A DNA stretch of 19,704 bases. It comes from JALZAA01 sp035316025 (GTDB lineage: Bacteria > Actinomycetota > Acidimicrobiia > IMCC26256 > JACDBD01). Shown piece by piece: positions 1 to 6,299 of the stretch. A model generated the notes under the pieces. It made no database searches, was not told the DNA's origin, and saw nothing but the letters and a program-made list of their open reading frames with translations. Location: assembly GCA_035316025.1 (NCBI GenBank), contig DATFXL010000058.1:1-19704 (forward strand), read 5' to 3'. The position numbers and the translations under genes were made by a program. Positions within the stretch are counted from its first letter, which is position 1. Each line of letters starts with the position of its first letter.

Positions 1-491
1 TCCCGCTCGTGTTCCTGCACGACGTGCCCGGCTTCATCGTCGGATCCGCGGTCGAGAAGCAGGGGATCATCCGGCACGGCGCCAAGATGCTCTTCGCCGT
101 GTCCGAGGCGACGGTGCCGAAGATCAGCATCGTCATGCGCAAGAGCTACGGCGCCGGCTATTTCGTGATGAACGGGACCGCGTACGAGGCCGACTTCATC
201 GTGGCGTGGCCGACGGCCGAGATCGCGGTGATGGGACCCGACGGGGCCGTCAACATCATCCACCGCAGGACCATCGACGCCGTCCCCGAGGAGGAGCGAA
301 CGCAGAAGCGGCTCGAGCTCGCCGAGGAGATCCGGCTGAACATCGACCCGTACATCGCCGCCGGCCACGCCCAGCTCGACGACGTCATCGACCCCGCCGA
401 CACCCGCCGAGCGATCTGGCGCGGCTTGGTGGTGTCGCGCGCCAAGCGCGTCGACCGGCCCTGGCGCAAGCACGGCGTGCTCCCGGTCTGA
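1..491 (+). CDS. Acyl-CoA carboxylase carboxyltransferase (beta) subunit, C-terminal part
   Basis: This is the 3' end of a gene that begins before the window; the frame is open from base 3 and stops with TGA at 489-491. About 162 residues are visible, against roughly 510-540 for a complete beta subunit. The segment RKSYGAGYFVMNG, then WPTAEIAVMGPDGAVNI, then DDVIDPADTR near the end are typical of the C-terminal half of the crotonase-fold carboxyltransferase domain. That domain moves the carboxyl group from carboxybiotin to acetyl-, propionyl- or a longer acyl-CoA in the cytoplasm. Substrate choice cannot be read from this fragment. The biotin carrier gene 56 bases downstream supports the assignment. 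The biotin carboxylase subunit is not in the window. Confidence 0.9.
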   Translation, partial: PLVFLHDVPGFIVGSAVEKQGIIRHGAKMLFAVSEATVPKISIVMRKSYGAGYFVMNGTAYEADFIVAWPTAEIAVMGPDGAVNIIHRRTIDAVPEEERTQKRLELAEEIRLNIDPYIAAGHAQLDDVIDPADTRRAIWRGLVVSRAKRVDRPWRKHGVLPV

Positions 492-509
492 TGCGTGCGC
501 GGCGTTCGC

Positions 510-528
510 CGAGCAGGCTCGCTGCTCG
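510..528 (+). other. Intergenic hairpin, 7-bp perfect stem
   Basis: CGAGCAG at 510-516 pairs perfectly with CTGCTCG at 522-528 around a 5-nt loop. It lies in the 56-base gap between the carboxyltransferase and the biotin carrier gene. No T-tract follows, so it is not a classical intrinsic terminator. It could be an mRNA processing or stability element, or chance in GC-rich DNA. Confidence 0.35.
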
Positions 529-532
529 CATC

Positions 533-538
533 TAAGCT
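533..538 (+). promoter_or_regulatory. Candidate -10 hexamer for the biotin carrier gene
   Basis: TAAGCT (TAnnnT) sits 9 nt before the ATG at 548, and no Shine-Dalgarno sequence lies between. The spacing would place transcription initiation within a few bases of the start codon. I see no clear -35 box. The call rests on the same arrangement recurring at the other transcription-unit starts in this window. Confidence 0.35.
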
Positions 539-547
539 GCCCCGCCT

Positions 548-766
548 ATGGCTGAGATCCGGGCCGAGATCACGGCGAACGTATGGCAGGTCGTGGCCGA
601 AGAGGGGCAGATGGTCGCGGAGGGGGACGAGATCGTCATCCTCGAGTCGATGAAGATGGAGATCCCCGTCGTCACCGAGATCCCCGGCGTCGTGCGTGAG
701 TTGCATGTCGAGCCCGAGCAGGTCGTGCAAGAGGGCGATCTGATCGCCATCATCGACGAGTCGTAG
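548..766 (+). CDS. Biotin/lipoyl carrier protein (BCCP-like), stand-alone
   Basis: A 72-residue protein that is one biotinyl/lipoyl-attachment domain. The acceptor lysine is K36 in the motif ESMKMEIPV, which matches the biotinylation consensus (E/A)MKM. The flanking hairpin glycines (EGD at 25-27, PGVV at 46-49, EGDLI at 62-66) fit the flattened beta-barrel fold. It would carry carboxybiotin between a biotin carboxylase and the carboxyltransferase encoded just upstream. It is freestanding and not fused to a biotin carboxylase as in many actinobacterial alpha subunits. The ATG at 548 is the only sensible start; it has no Shine-Dalgarno sequence but a TAnnnT box lies 9 nt before it. The crotonase gene begins 3 nt after its stop. 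Confidence 0.9.
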   Translation: MAEIRAEITANVWQVVAEEGQMVAEGDEIVILESMKMEIPVVTEIPGVVRELHVEPEQVVQEGDLIAIIDES

Positions 767-769
767 ATC

Positions 770-1531
770 GTGATCCGTTGGGAGGTCCGCGATCGCGTCG
801 GCGTCGCGACGATCGACCGCCCCGAGCGCAGGAACGCGCTCAACGCCGAGCTGTGCGTGCAGCTCCTCGGACATCTCGGGTCCGCGCCCGATCTGCGCGC
901 CATCGTGATCACCGGGGCGGGCGACAAGGCTTTCTCCGCCGGCGCTGATCTCGCCGTCCGCGCCGCGGACACGGCCGAGCCGGGCGGCGCCGACACGTTC
1001 CGGCCCGCGTTCGACCGTCTCCTCGACGCCATCGTCGACCGCCCGGCGCCGGTGCTCGCGGCCGTCAACGGGCCGGCGATCGGGGCCGGGATGCAGCTGG
1101 CCGTCGCGTGCGACCTGCGCGTGGCGGCGTTCGGCGCCACGTTCTCTATCCCCGCCGCGCGCCTCGGCGTCCTCCTGAGCCCGCCGAACGTGCAGCGACT
1201 CGCCGCCGTCGTCGGTCAGGGCGCCGCGCGTGACCTGCTGCTCACGGCGCGCACACTCGACGCCGACGAAGCGGCGGCGGTCGGGCTCGTGCAACGGCGC
1301 GTGCCGGACGCGTTGGAGGCGGCCCTGGCCCTGGCGGAGGAGGTCGCCGAGCTGGCACCGCTGACCGTCCAGGGGCACAAGCAGGCGCTCAACCTCGTGC
1401 TCGGTGGTGTCGACTCGGCCGCGATGGACGAGATGCGCGCGCTCGAAGACCGTGCGTTCGCCAGCGAGGACCTGCAGGAGGGGCTGGCGGCGTTCGCGGA
1501 GAAGCGCACGCCCCGCTTCGAGGGTCGCTAG
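770..1531 (+). CDS. Crotonase-superfamily protein, EchA6-like, catalytic glutamates absent
   Basis: A 253-residue member of the enoyl-CoA hydratase/isomerase family, GTG start, 3 nt after the biotin carrier stop. Family landmarks are RPERRNALN (17-25), the oxyanion-hole loop FSAGADL (55-61), the second oxyanion segment GPAIGAG (101-107) and the C-terminal EKRTPRFEG. Aligned by eye with rat crotonase, Glu144 falls on Gln109 and Glu164 on Ala129, so both catalytic carboxylates are missing. The same residues, together with NGPAIGAG(M/L)QLA and CDLRV, are as I recall the signature of mycobacterial EchA6, which binds acyl-CoA without hydrating it. I infer an acyl-CoA-binding or shuttle role rather than beta-oxidation. 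Its stop shares a CTAG with the stop of the convergent methyltransferase. Confidence 0.85.
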   Translation: MIRWEVRDRVGVATIDRPERRNALNAELCVQLLGHLGSAPDLRAIVITGAGDKAFSAGADLAVRAADTAEPGGADTFRPAFDRLLDAIVDRPAPVLAAVNGPAIGAGMQLAVACDLRVAAFGATFSIPAARLGVLLSPPNVQRLAAVVGQGAARDLLLTARTLDADEAAAVGLVQRRVPDALEAALALAEEVAELAPLTVQGHKQALNLVLGGVDSAAMDEMRALEDRAFASEDLQEGLAAFAEKRTPRFEGR

Positions 1532-2379
1532 CGGCGCTCGAGCTGCCAGATCAGCGCGCCGGGCAGCCCGGTGAAGGCCGCGCGCGTCGCTTCCGGGATG
1601 AACTGCGCCGCCATCGCCTGCATGTCCGCTTCGTCAGGCCCGTAGCGAGGCTCGACGCACCGCACGACCTCGAGACCCGAAGCGGCGAACGCGTCGAGGT
1701 AGTCGCCGTGCAGATGCAGGTGCTCGCGCACGAACGCCAAGCTGCCGTCGGCCGCCGTGAACAGCGCCTGCCCGCCGGTCACCGACAAACCGGGATGGAG
1801 ATCGGAGAGGACGATCTGCCCTCCGGGTCGCACGGTACGGGCCAGCTCGGAGACCGGTCGGACCAGATCGTCGCCGTGCCCGAGCGCCAGTGCGCAGACC
1901 GCGGCGTCCATCTCTCCGTCTTCGACCGGCAGGGCGCCGAGATCGCCGGGGAGGAAGCGTGCCGTCGGGACGTGGGCGCGCGCGATCTCGAGCATCTCGG
2001 GGGATCCGTCCACGCCGGTCACCTCGTGCCCGAGCTCGGCCAGCCGGGCGGAGTGGCGGCCCGTTCCGCAGGCGGCGTCCAGGGCGCGCCCGATGGGCAA
2101 CGCGTCGAGCAACGCCCAGACCGCGGGCTCCTCCACGCTGATCAGCGGGTTCCCGGGGCGGTCGTACGTCGCCGCCCAACGGGCGTAACCGGCGCGGGGA
2201 TCGAGCTCGGGGATGTCGCTCCCCAGCCCGTACGTCGACTCGTCGCCGCTGTCCACGATGCGCCGGACCTCGTCGATGCGTGCCGCCGCCGTCGCGTCCT
2301 CGCCTTCGAGCAGGTGACGTATCAGTGCCAGACCCTCGACGCCGACGAGGAACTCCCGGAGCCGGACGTGTCGGGGCAT
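1528..2379 (-). CDS. Class I SAM-dependent methyltransferase
   Basis: A 283-residue cytoplasmic protein. The Rossmann methyltransferase core starts near residue 97: motif I is LDAACGTGRHSARL, the acidic ribose-binding loop is GVDGS (122-126), and VRPGGQIVLSDLHP lies near 183-196. A helical region of about 60 residues precedes the core and contains PRAGYARWAATYD, common in this broad family. The substrate cannot be predicted. I start the gene at the ATG at 2377-2379. The frame stays open upstream to 2691, but that extension has low-complexity composition and runs antisense through the next gene. TACGGT lies 6 nt before this ATG. The gene is divergent from the winged-helix regulator and convergent with the crotonase, sharing overlapping stop codons. 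Confidence 0.85.
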   Translation of the reverse strand: MPRHVRLREFLVGVEGLALIRHLLEGEDATAAARIDEVRRIVDSGDESTYGLGSDIPELDPRAGYARWAATYDRPGNPLISVEEPAVWALLDALPIGRALDAACGTGRHSARLAELGHEVTGVDGSPEMLEIARAHVPTARFLPGDLGALPVEDGEMDAAVCALALGHGDDLVRPVSELARTVRPGGQIVLSDLHPGLSVTGGQALFTAADGSLAFVREHLHLHGDYLDAFAASGLEVVRCVEPRYGPDEADMQAMAAQFIPEATRAAFTGLPGALIWQLERR

Positions 2380-2385
2380 CGCCCG

Positions 2386-2391
2386 ACCGTA
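2386..2391 (-). promoter_or_regulatory. Candidate -10 hexamer for the methyltransferase
   Basis: On the minus strand TACGGT (TAnnnT) lies 6 nt before the ATG at 2379, with no Shine-Dalgarno sequence. This would give a leaderless or nearly leaderless transcript. No convincing -35 element is visible. Confidence 0.35.
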
Positions 2392-2444
2392 CCGAGGCGA
2401 CCGGGGCCGCCCGCCGTGTTTCCGGGCCTTGGCCCGTTTTGGAC

Positions 2445-2460
2445 TAACCATCGCTGGTAA
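2445..2460 (+). promoter_or_regulatory. Palindromic operator candidate upstream of the regulator gene
   Basis: ACCA-TCGC-TGGT is a perfect 4-bp inverted repeat within TAACCA-N4-TGGTAA (5 of 6 positions pair). It overlaps or abuts the likely -10 region of the winged-helix regulator gene, in the 93-bp gap shared with the divergent methyltransferase. Its position would suit autorepression and possibly control of both genes. The sequence is short, so chance remains possible. Confidence 0.4.
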
Positions 2461-2464
2461 TAAT
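2458..2464 (+). promoter_or_regulatory. Candidate -10 region of the regulator operon
   Basis: The AT-rich run TAATAAT stands out in very GC-rich DNA and ends 8 nt before the ATG at 2473. TTGGAC at 2439-2444 might be a -35, but the spacer of about 14 nt is short. Transcription would start close to the start codon. Confidence 0.45.
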
Positions 2465-2472
2465 CCGAGGCG

Positions 2473-3159
2473 ATGCCCGCATACGCCGTCGACCGGTCGT
2501 TGAGCGCCGTCGGCGTCCTCGACGAGCCGACCCGCCGCCGGCTCTACCTCTTCGTGCGGGCGGCCGGCCACCCGGTGACCCGTGACGAGGGCTCCGCGCA
2601 CGCCGGCATCAGCCGGAAGCTGGCGGCATTCCACCTCGACCGCCTCGTCGACGCCGGTCTGCTCGTTCCGGGTCCCGGTCCGAGGTCCCACGAACGCCGC
2701 CGCGGCCGGGCCCGGAAGACCTACGAGCCGTCAGGTCTCGAGCTCGACGTGTCGATCCCGCCCCGCCACTACGACCTCGCCGGCGAGCTGCTGGCCACGG
2801 CGATCCAATCGTGTCGCGCCGACGAGCGGCCCGCCGACGCCGCCCTCCGCGTCGCGTTCGAACGCGGCCGCCGGATCGGCAATGCGGCTCGTCGCACCGC
2901 GCCCGCGACGCGGCGTCTTGCGAATCGCGAGCTGGCGATGCTCACCGAGCAGGGCTACGAACCGGTTCGCGAGGCTGATCGCATCGTGCTGCGGAGCTGT
3001 CCCTTCGCTGCCGTCGCCCGGACGGCGCCCGATCTCGTCTGTGGCATGAACCGGGCGCTGCTCGAGGGCGCGTTGAGGGGCGTCGGCGATGTGGCCACCG
3101 ATGCGATCCTCGAGCCCGTGCCCGGTCGTTGCTGCGTCGAGCTCCGCGCGAAGCGATGA
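2473..3159 (+). CDS. Winged-helix transcriptional regulator with Cys-containing C-terminal domain (SufR/COG2345-like)
   Basis: A 228-residue protein. Residues about 15-65 form an ArsR-type winged helix (LDEPTRRRLYLFVR, then GISRKLAAFHLDRLVDAGLL), followed by a basic wing (RSHERRRGRARKTYEPS, 71-87). The C-terminal domain ends with LRSCPF (173-178), DLVCGMNRALLEGAL (187-201) and GRCCVEL, giving cysteines at 176, 190, 220 and 221. That layout resembles SufR-like regulators, which use C-terminal cysteines to hold an Fe-S cluster; cluster binding here is inference. It heads an operon: its TGA overlaps the next ATG by 4 nt. A palindrome and an AT-rich -10 lie directly upstream. The effector is unknown; iron, redox state or zinc are all plausible. 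Confidence 0.8.
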   Translation: MPAYAVDRSLSAVGVLDEPTRRRLYLFVRAAGHPVTRDEGSAHAGISRKLAAFHLDRLVDAGLLVPGPGPRSHERRRGRARKTYEPSGLELDVSIPPRHYDLAGELLATAIQSCRADERPADAALRVAFERGRRIGNAARRTAPATRRLANRELAMLTEQGYEPVREADRIVLRSCPFAAVARTAPDLVCGMNRALLEGALRGVGDVATDAILEPVPGRCCVELRAKR

Positions 3160-3605
3160 GCCTGCCGGCCGAGTCGCTCCCAGTGCCGTTCCCACTAGCC
3201 ACCTTCGACAACAACGCAGGCTACGAGGAGCTCGTCGTCGTGAGCGACGTGGCGTTCACCGCCCGCTGCGCGTGTCACGGTCGTGCGTACTCCGGCCTCG
3301 CGACACTTGGGTACCTCCCCGGCGCCCGCATCGTCGGCCTCTCGAAGCTCGCACGCCTCGTCGAGCACTGCGCCAGCGAGGGCGCGGAGCCGATCCGCCT
3401 CGCGAACGTCGTCGCCGACGGCCTCGAGCGGGCATCGGGCGCGCCTGGCGTCGGAGTGGTCGTCGAGACCAGCGCGACATGCGGGCACGCCGACGTCGAC
3501 GGTGCCCACCAGATCACGACGGCGACGCGTGGCAGGCTGCGCGAGCCTTCGATCGTCCGAACCGAGTTCCTGGTCCGCGCCCGTCCGAAGAGGAGGCCGA
3601 CATGA
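3156..3605 (+). CDS. Short GTP cyclohydrolase I-like (T-fold) protein
   Basis: A 149-residue protein that matches the C-terminal catalytic domain of GTP cyclohydrolase I (FolE). It carries the hallmark LGYLPGARIVGLSKLARLVE (51-70), LANVVADGLE (82-91), VGVVVET (99-105) and a closing RTEFLVRA. The zinc triad of E. coli FolE (Cys110, His113, Cys181) maps to Cys38, His41 and Cys109. By eye, however, catalytic His112 is Cys40, His179 falls on Ala107, and the GTP-binding Gln151-Glu152 pair is not conserved. The N-terminal helical part of FolE is missing. Zinc binding is therefore likely and ordinary cyclohydrolase activity doubtful. The start at 3156 is chosen because its ATGA overlaps the regulator stop. 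Its own stop overlaps the DUF2231 start in the same way. Confidence 0.7.
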   Translation: MSLPAESLPVPFPLATFDNNAGYEELVVVSDVAFTARCACHGRAYSGLATLGYLPGARIVGLSKLARLVEHCASEGAEPIRLANVVADGLERASGAPGVGVVVETSATCGHADVDGAHQITTATRGRLREPSIVRTEFLVRARPKRRPT

Positions 3606-4171
3606 ACCGCAAGTTCTCGATCCGCCCGGGAGTGACCTTCAAAGGGAGGCAGTTCAAGGGCCTGCGAGGATGGGCGGGCAAGCCGTTCCACCCCGCACTC
3701 ACCGACGTCCCGGTGGGCGCCTACGTGCTCGTCGCCGTCTTCGACGTCATCTCTCGGATCGCAGGCAACGACTCGTCGGTCGGGCGCGACTTCTTCATCT
3801 CGGGCACGCACGTGATCATCGCAGGCGCGATCGTCTCGCTCGCGGCCGCCCTCACCGGGTTCTGGGACTGGTTGAGGTCGACGTCGCCAGGCAACCAGGC
3901 CCGCCGGACGGCCAACTGGCATATGACGGTCATGTTGACGGTGACTGGGTTCGTCATCCTCGACATCATCATCCGGCTCGTGCAGTGGAGTGACAACGAG
4001 GCGACTTCGACGCTCGTCATGATCCTGTCGATCATCGTCGGCGGGCTGACCACCTTCGGCGCGACGTATGGCGGGTCGCTCACCTACGACTACGGCTTCA
4101 ACGTCGAGACGTCGGGAGACCATCCGGTCTGGCACGAGTCGGAGGTCGACGTCTTCCCGGGCCAGCACTAG
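3602..4171 (+). CDS. DUF2231-type four-helix membrane protein
   Basis: A 189-residue inner-membrane protein and last gene of the regulator operon. The motif FHPALTDVPVGAY (about 31-43) is the N-terminal signature of DUF2231 proteins, followed by four hydrophobic helices near residues 38-55, 73-92, 104-124 and 135-155, and a closing GGSLTYDYGFNV. Conserved histidines in such proteins suggest metal or heme contact, but the function is not established. The start is clear: AGGAGG at 3591-3596 lies 5 nt before the ATG at 3602, and the ATG overlaps the previous stop. The last 74 bp overlap the tail of the convergent membrane-protein gene. Confidence 0.8.
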   Translation: MNRKFSIRPGVTFKGRQFKGLRGWAGKPFHPALTDVPVGAYVLVAVFDVISRIAGNDSSVGRDFFISGTHVIIAGAIVSLAAALTGFWDWLRSTSPGNQARRTANWHMTVMLTVTGFVILDIIIRLVQWSDNEATSTLVMILSIIVGGLTTFGATYGGSLTYDYGFNVETSGDHPVWHESEVDVFPGQH

Positions 4172-4586
4172 CGAGTCGCACAGCCGCCCAGGCTGCGGCA
4201 CCGGTCCACACCACGGCGAGCACGGTCAACGTGGAGGTCGTGTAGTCGAGCGGCTGGACAGACGGGTTGTCGGGCACCTGGTCGTGGCCGTAGCCACGCA
4301 ACGCGGGAAAGACGACGATGAGCAGGACGCCGGTGACGAGTAGCGCAGCTTGCACTGGCGCCCTGCACCATCGGGGGAGCAGTCGTGCGGCGACGGCGCC
4401 GATCAGGCACGCGATCGGCGCCAGGACGAAGTCGTGGGCGACATCGGCGGCGACGAGCCAGGCGCCGACATCCAGGCTCGTGGAGATGCCCTTGTCGCCG
4501 ACGAGGCCGATGAGGCCGAACGTCATGATGGCGCCGCCGAGCGGGAGCGCGATCCAGTATGCGCGCCCGTACGCCGTCCCGCTCAT
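4098..4586 (-). CDS. Conserved four-helix membrane protein, unknown function
   Basis: A 162-residue protein with four predicted membrane helices (about 11-29, 50-69, 76-95 and 117-140), a soluble loop GHDQVPDNPSVQPLDYT before the last helix, and a basic tail rich in Arg and Pro. I do not recognise a characterised family. Its ATG overlaps the stop of the molybdopterin oxidoreductase by 4 nt (ATGA), so it is the last gene of the minus-strand operon and is probably translationally coupled to that enzyme. A role as membrane partner or anchor for the oxidoreductase is a guess from position only. The C-terminal 24 codons run antisense over the end of the DUF2231 gene. Confidence 0.65.
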   Translation of the reverse strand: MSGTAYGRAYWIALPLGGAIMTFGLIGLVGDKGISTSLDVGAWLVAADVAHDFVLAPIACLIGAVAARLLPRWCRAPVQAALLVTGVLLIVVFPALRGYGHDQVPDNPSVQPLDYTTSTLTVLAVVWTGAAAWAAVRLASAGPGRRRPPTRARPDGLPTSRR

Positions 4587-5722
4587 TTGACGACGATCCG
4601 GGTGACCCACTTCGTCTGCTGGACGCCGGGTCGGTTGGGGCCGATGAGCCGCAGCGGGTAGCCGTGGTCGATGTCGAGCGCCTCGCCGTTGACCTCGAGA
4701 GCGAGCAACGTGTCGGGGTCGTGGGCCTGCCAGCGGTTGAGGTCCGAGAACCGGTACAGGCGACGCCGCTGCAAGGAATGGACCCTTACCTCGGCCTCGG
4801 AAGCGGCGCCGGCGCGTTCGATGAGGTCGCGCACTCGGACGCCGCGCCAGCGCTGGCTCGTGCTCCAACCCTCGACGCACGCGATCGGGAGGGTGGCTTC
4901 GTGCTGCGGCAGGGCGCGGAGCTCGTCCCGGGTGAACGCCAGCGAGCGACGCACCTTGCCCTCGACGCGGAGGCGGTAGTCGGGACTGCGAGCCGCGCCG
5001 ACCACGCCGGCGGTCGCCGCCGTCCGGTTCACGGGGAATCCCTGGGGGCCGGTATCGGGACGCCGTGCCGCGAGCAAGGCGAGCTTGCGCAGCGGGGCGA
5101 CCGTTTGTCCAACGGTGAAGATCGTGACCGCGCCGGCGGCGGCCGCGATTGTGAGGAGGAACGTCCTCCGGTCGAACGCGCTCGCCGATGCAGATGATTC
5201 GACGGCCGGCGCCGACGGGTCGAACAGCGACGACCGGGTGGTAGCCCACTTGGCGCCGAGGTGCACGACGAGGGCGCCGGTGGTGATCCAGGCGACCCAG
5301 TAGTGCGCCGAGCGGAAGGCGAACGGCCACGGGTACCACAGGTGCGTGTCCGCCAGCCCGCTGAACAGCTCGAACACACCACCGGCGACGAGCGGGAAGA
5401 TGGCCAGGCGCTCGACGAGATGCGCGACGGACCGGAAGGGCGGCCAGGCGAACAGCTTCGGGAAGACCACCCAGAGCTTGGCGAGCAGGAGGGGGATCGA
5501 GGCCAGACCGGTCGCGACGTGCACGCCTTGCGTGACTCGGTACAGGCCGGCGGGGCGCGACGGCCACTGGAACCAGCTGGGCGGGTCCTGGATCAGGTGC
5601 GAGAGCACGCCGGTGACGAAGCACACCGTGAAGGTGACGCCCAACGTCACGCCGAGCAGGGCGGCGTTGTGTTCGTCGTGGAGCTCGCTGGTGAAGACAC
5701 GGGGCGTGGTTTGCTCAGCCAC
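4583..5722 (-). CDS. Membrane cytochrome b-type / molybdopterin oxidoreductase fusion
   Basis: A 379-residue two-part protein. Residues 20-160 hold four membrane helices with spaced histidines (H68, H101, H140, H154), suggesting a heme b-binding cytochrome b561-like domain. A fifth hydrophobic segment (about 189-208) is preceded by DRRTFLL (184-190), which resembles a twin-arginine motif. Residues about 245-379 form a sulfite-oxidase-type Moco domain: IACVEGWS with the likely Mo-ligand Cys282, RWRGVRVRDLIERAG, and the closing GYPLRLIGPNRPG...KWV. I infer that the Moco domain is folded in the cytoplasm and exported by Tat while the helices are inserted by Sec. This is the architecture I recall for Streptomyces Sco3746. 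The substrate is unknown. The GTG start at 5722 overlaps the methyltransferase stop by 8 nt. Confidence 0.85.
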   Translation of the reverse strand: MAEQTTPRVFTSELHDEHNAALLGVTLGVTFTVCFVTGVLSHLIQDPPSWFQWPSRPAGLYRVTQGVHVATGLASIPLLLAKLWVVFPKLFAWPPFRSVAHLVERLAIFPLVAGGVFELFSGLADTHLWYPWPFAFRSAHYWVAWITTGALVVHLGAKWATTRSSLFDPSAPAVESSASASAFDRRTFLLTIAAAAGAVTIFTVGQTVAPLRKLALLAARRPDTGPQGFPVNRTAATAGVVGAARSPDYRLRVEGKVRRSLAFTRDELRALPQHEATLPIACVEGWSTSQRWRGVRVRDLIERAGAASEAEVRVHSLQRRRLYRFSDLNRWQAHDPDTLLALEVNGEALDIDHGYPLRLIGPNRPGVQQTKWVTRIVVK

Positions 5723-6299
5723 AGCGCAGGGTGCCGAACCACCGGTCGCGCACGGCCCAGACGGCTTCGACGAGGAGCCCAGCGGCGGCGGCGGGCGCTT
5801 CGAGCTCGTCGACGCCGACGGCCGTCCATGGGAACCACGGCCCGCCGATGCCGCCGATGTCGAGTTGGACCACCTCTTCGCGCGGAGCCGTCCCGGGCCG
5901 CTCGACCTCGACGAGCACGACGCCCCGGGGCTCGAGCAATGCTCCGACCCGCTCGAGCAGCGCTGCCGGGTCCGCACCGATACCGACGTTGCCGTCCAGA
6001 AGCAGGACGCTCGCCCACCGGCCCGCGCCAGGAACCCGATCGAACACCGAACGGGCGAGCACCGACGCGCCGCGCCGGTGGGCGAGGTCGATGGCGGCGG
6101 GCGTGATGTCGATGCCGAGAGCGATCACGCCGCGTTCTGCCAGCGCGAGCACGTGACGGCCGGGCCCGCAGCCGACGTCGAGCACCGGCGGAACGGCGCG
6201 GGCAAGAACCATCTCGTCCTCCGGCGCAGGGGCGGCCAGCCAGCGATCGGCCGGCACGGGGAGCGCGCGGCCGTCGGTCGCCTTGAGGTAGGCGGTCAC
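5715..6299 (-). CDS. Class I SAM-dependent methyltransferase (small)
   Basis: A 194-residue cytoplasmic methyltransferase. Motif I is LDVGCGPGRHVLAL (40-53), followed by the acidic loop LGIDIT (61-66) and LLLDGNVGIGADP (99-111). The latter is where many methyltransferases have an aspartate-containing motif IV. GGPWFPWTAVGVDEL near 152-166 is unusual and probably lines the acceptor site. It is third in the minus-strand operon, with a GTG start whose GTGA overlaps the stop of the DUF2064 gene. A methyltransferase beside two sugar-transfer enzymes suggests modification of a glycan, lipid or sugar precursor, but the substrate is not evident. Confidence 0.8.
   Translation of the reverse strand: MTAYLKATDGRALPVPADRWLAAPAPEDEMVLARAVPPVLDVGCGPGRHVLALAERGVIALGIDITPAAIDLAHRRGASVLARSVFDRVPGAGRWASVLLLDGNVGIGADPAALLERVGALLEPRGVVLVEVERPGTAPREEVVQLDIGGIGGPWFPWTAVGVDELEAPAAAAGLLVEAVWAVRDRWFGTLRCG

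Noticed and set aside
158..1378. A 406-codon minus-strand frame over the carboxylase, biotin carrier and crotonase genes
   Set aside because: The composition is antisense-like, with no domain I can recognise, and it spans three plus-strand genes with clear family motifs.
2380..2691. N-terminal extension of the methyltransferase to 2691
   Set aside because: The extra 104 residues are antisense to the regulator gene and low in complexity. A promoter-like hexamer sits directly before the internal ATG at 2379.
3275..4201. A 308-codon minus-strand frame opposite the FolE-like and DUF2231 genes
   Set aside because: It is an Arg/Asp-rich shadow product without motifs. The plus-strand genes are better supported by overlaps and Shine-Dalgarno sequences.
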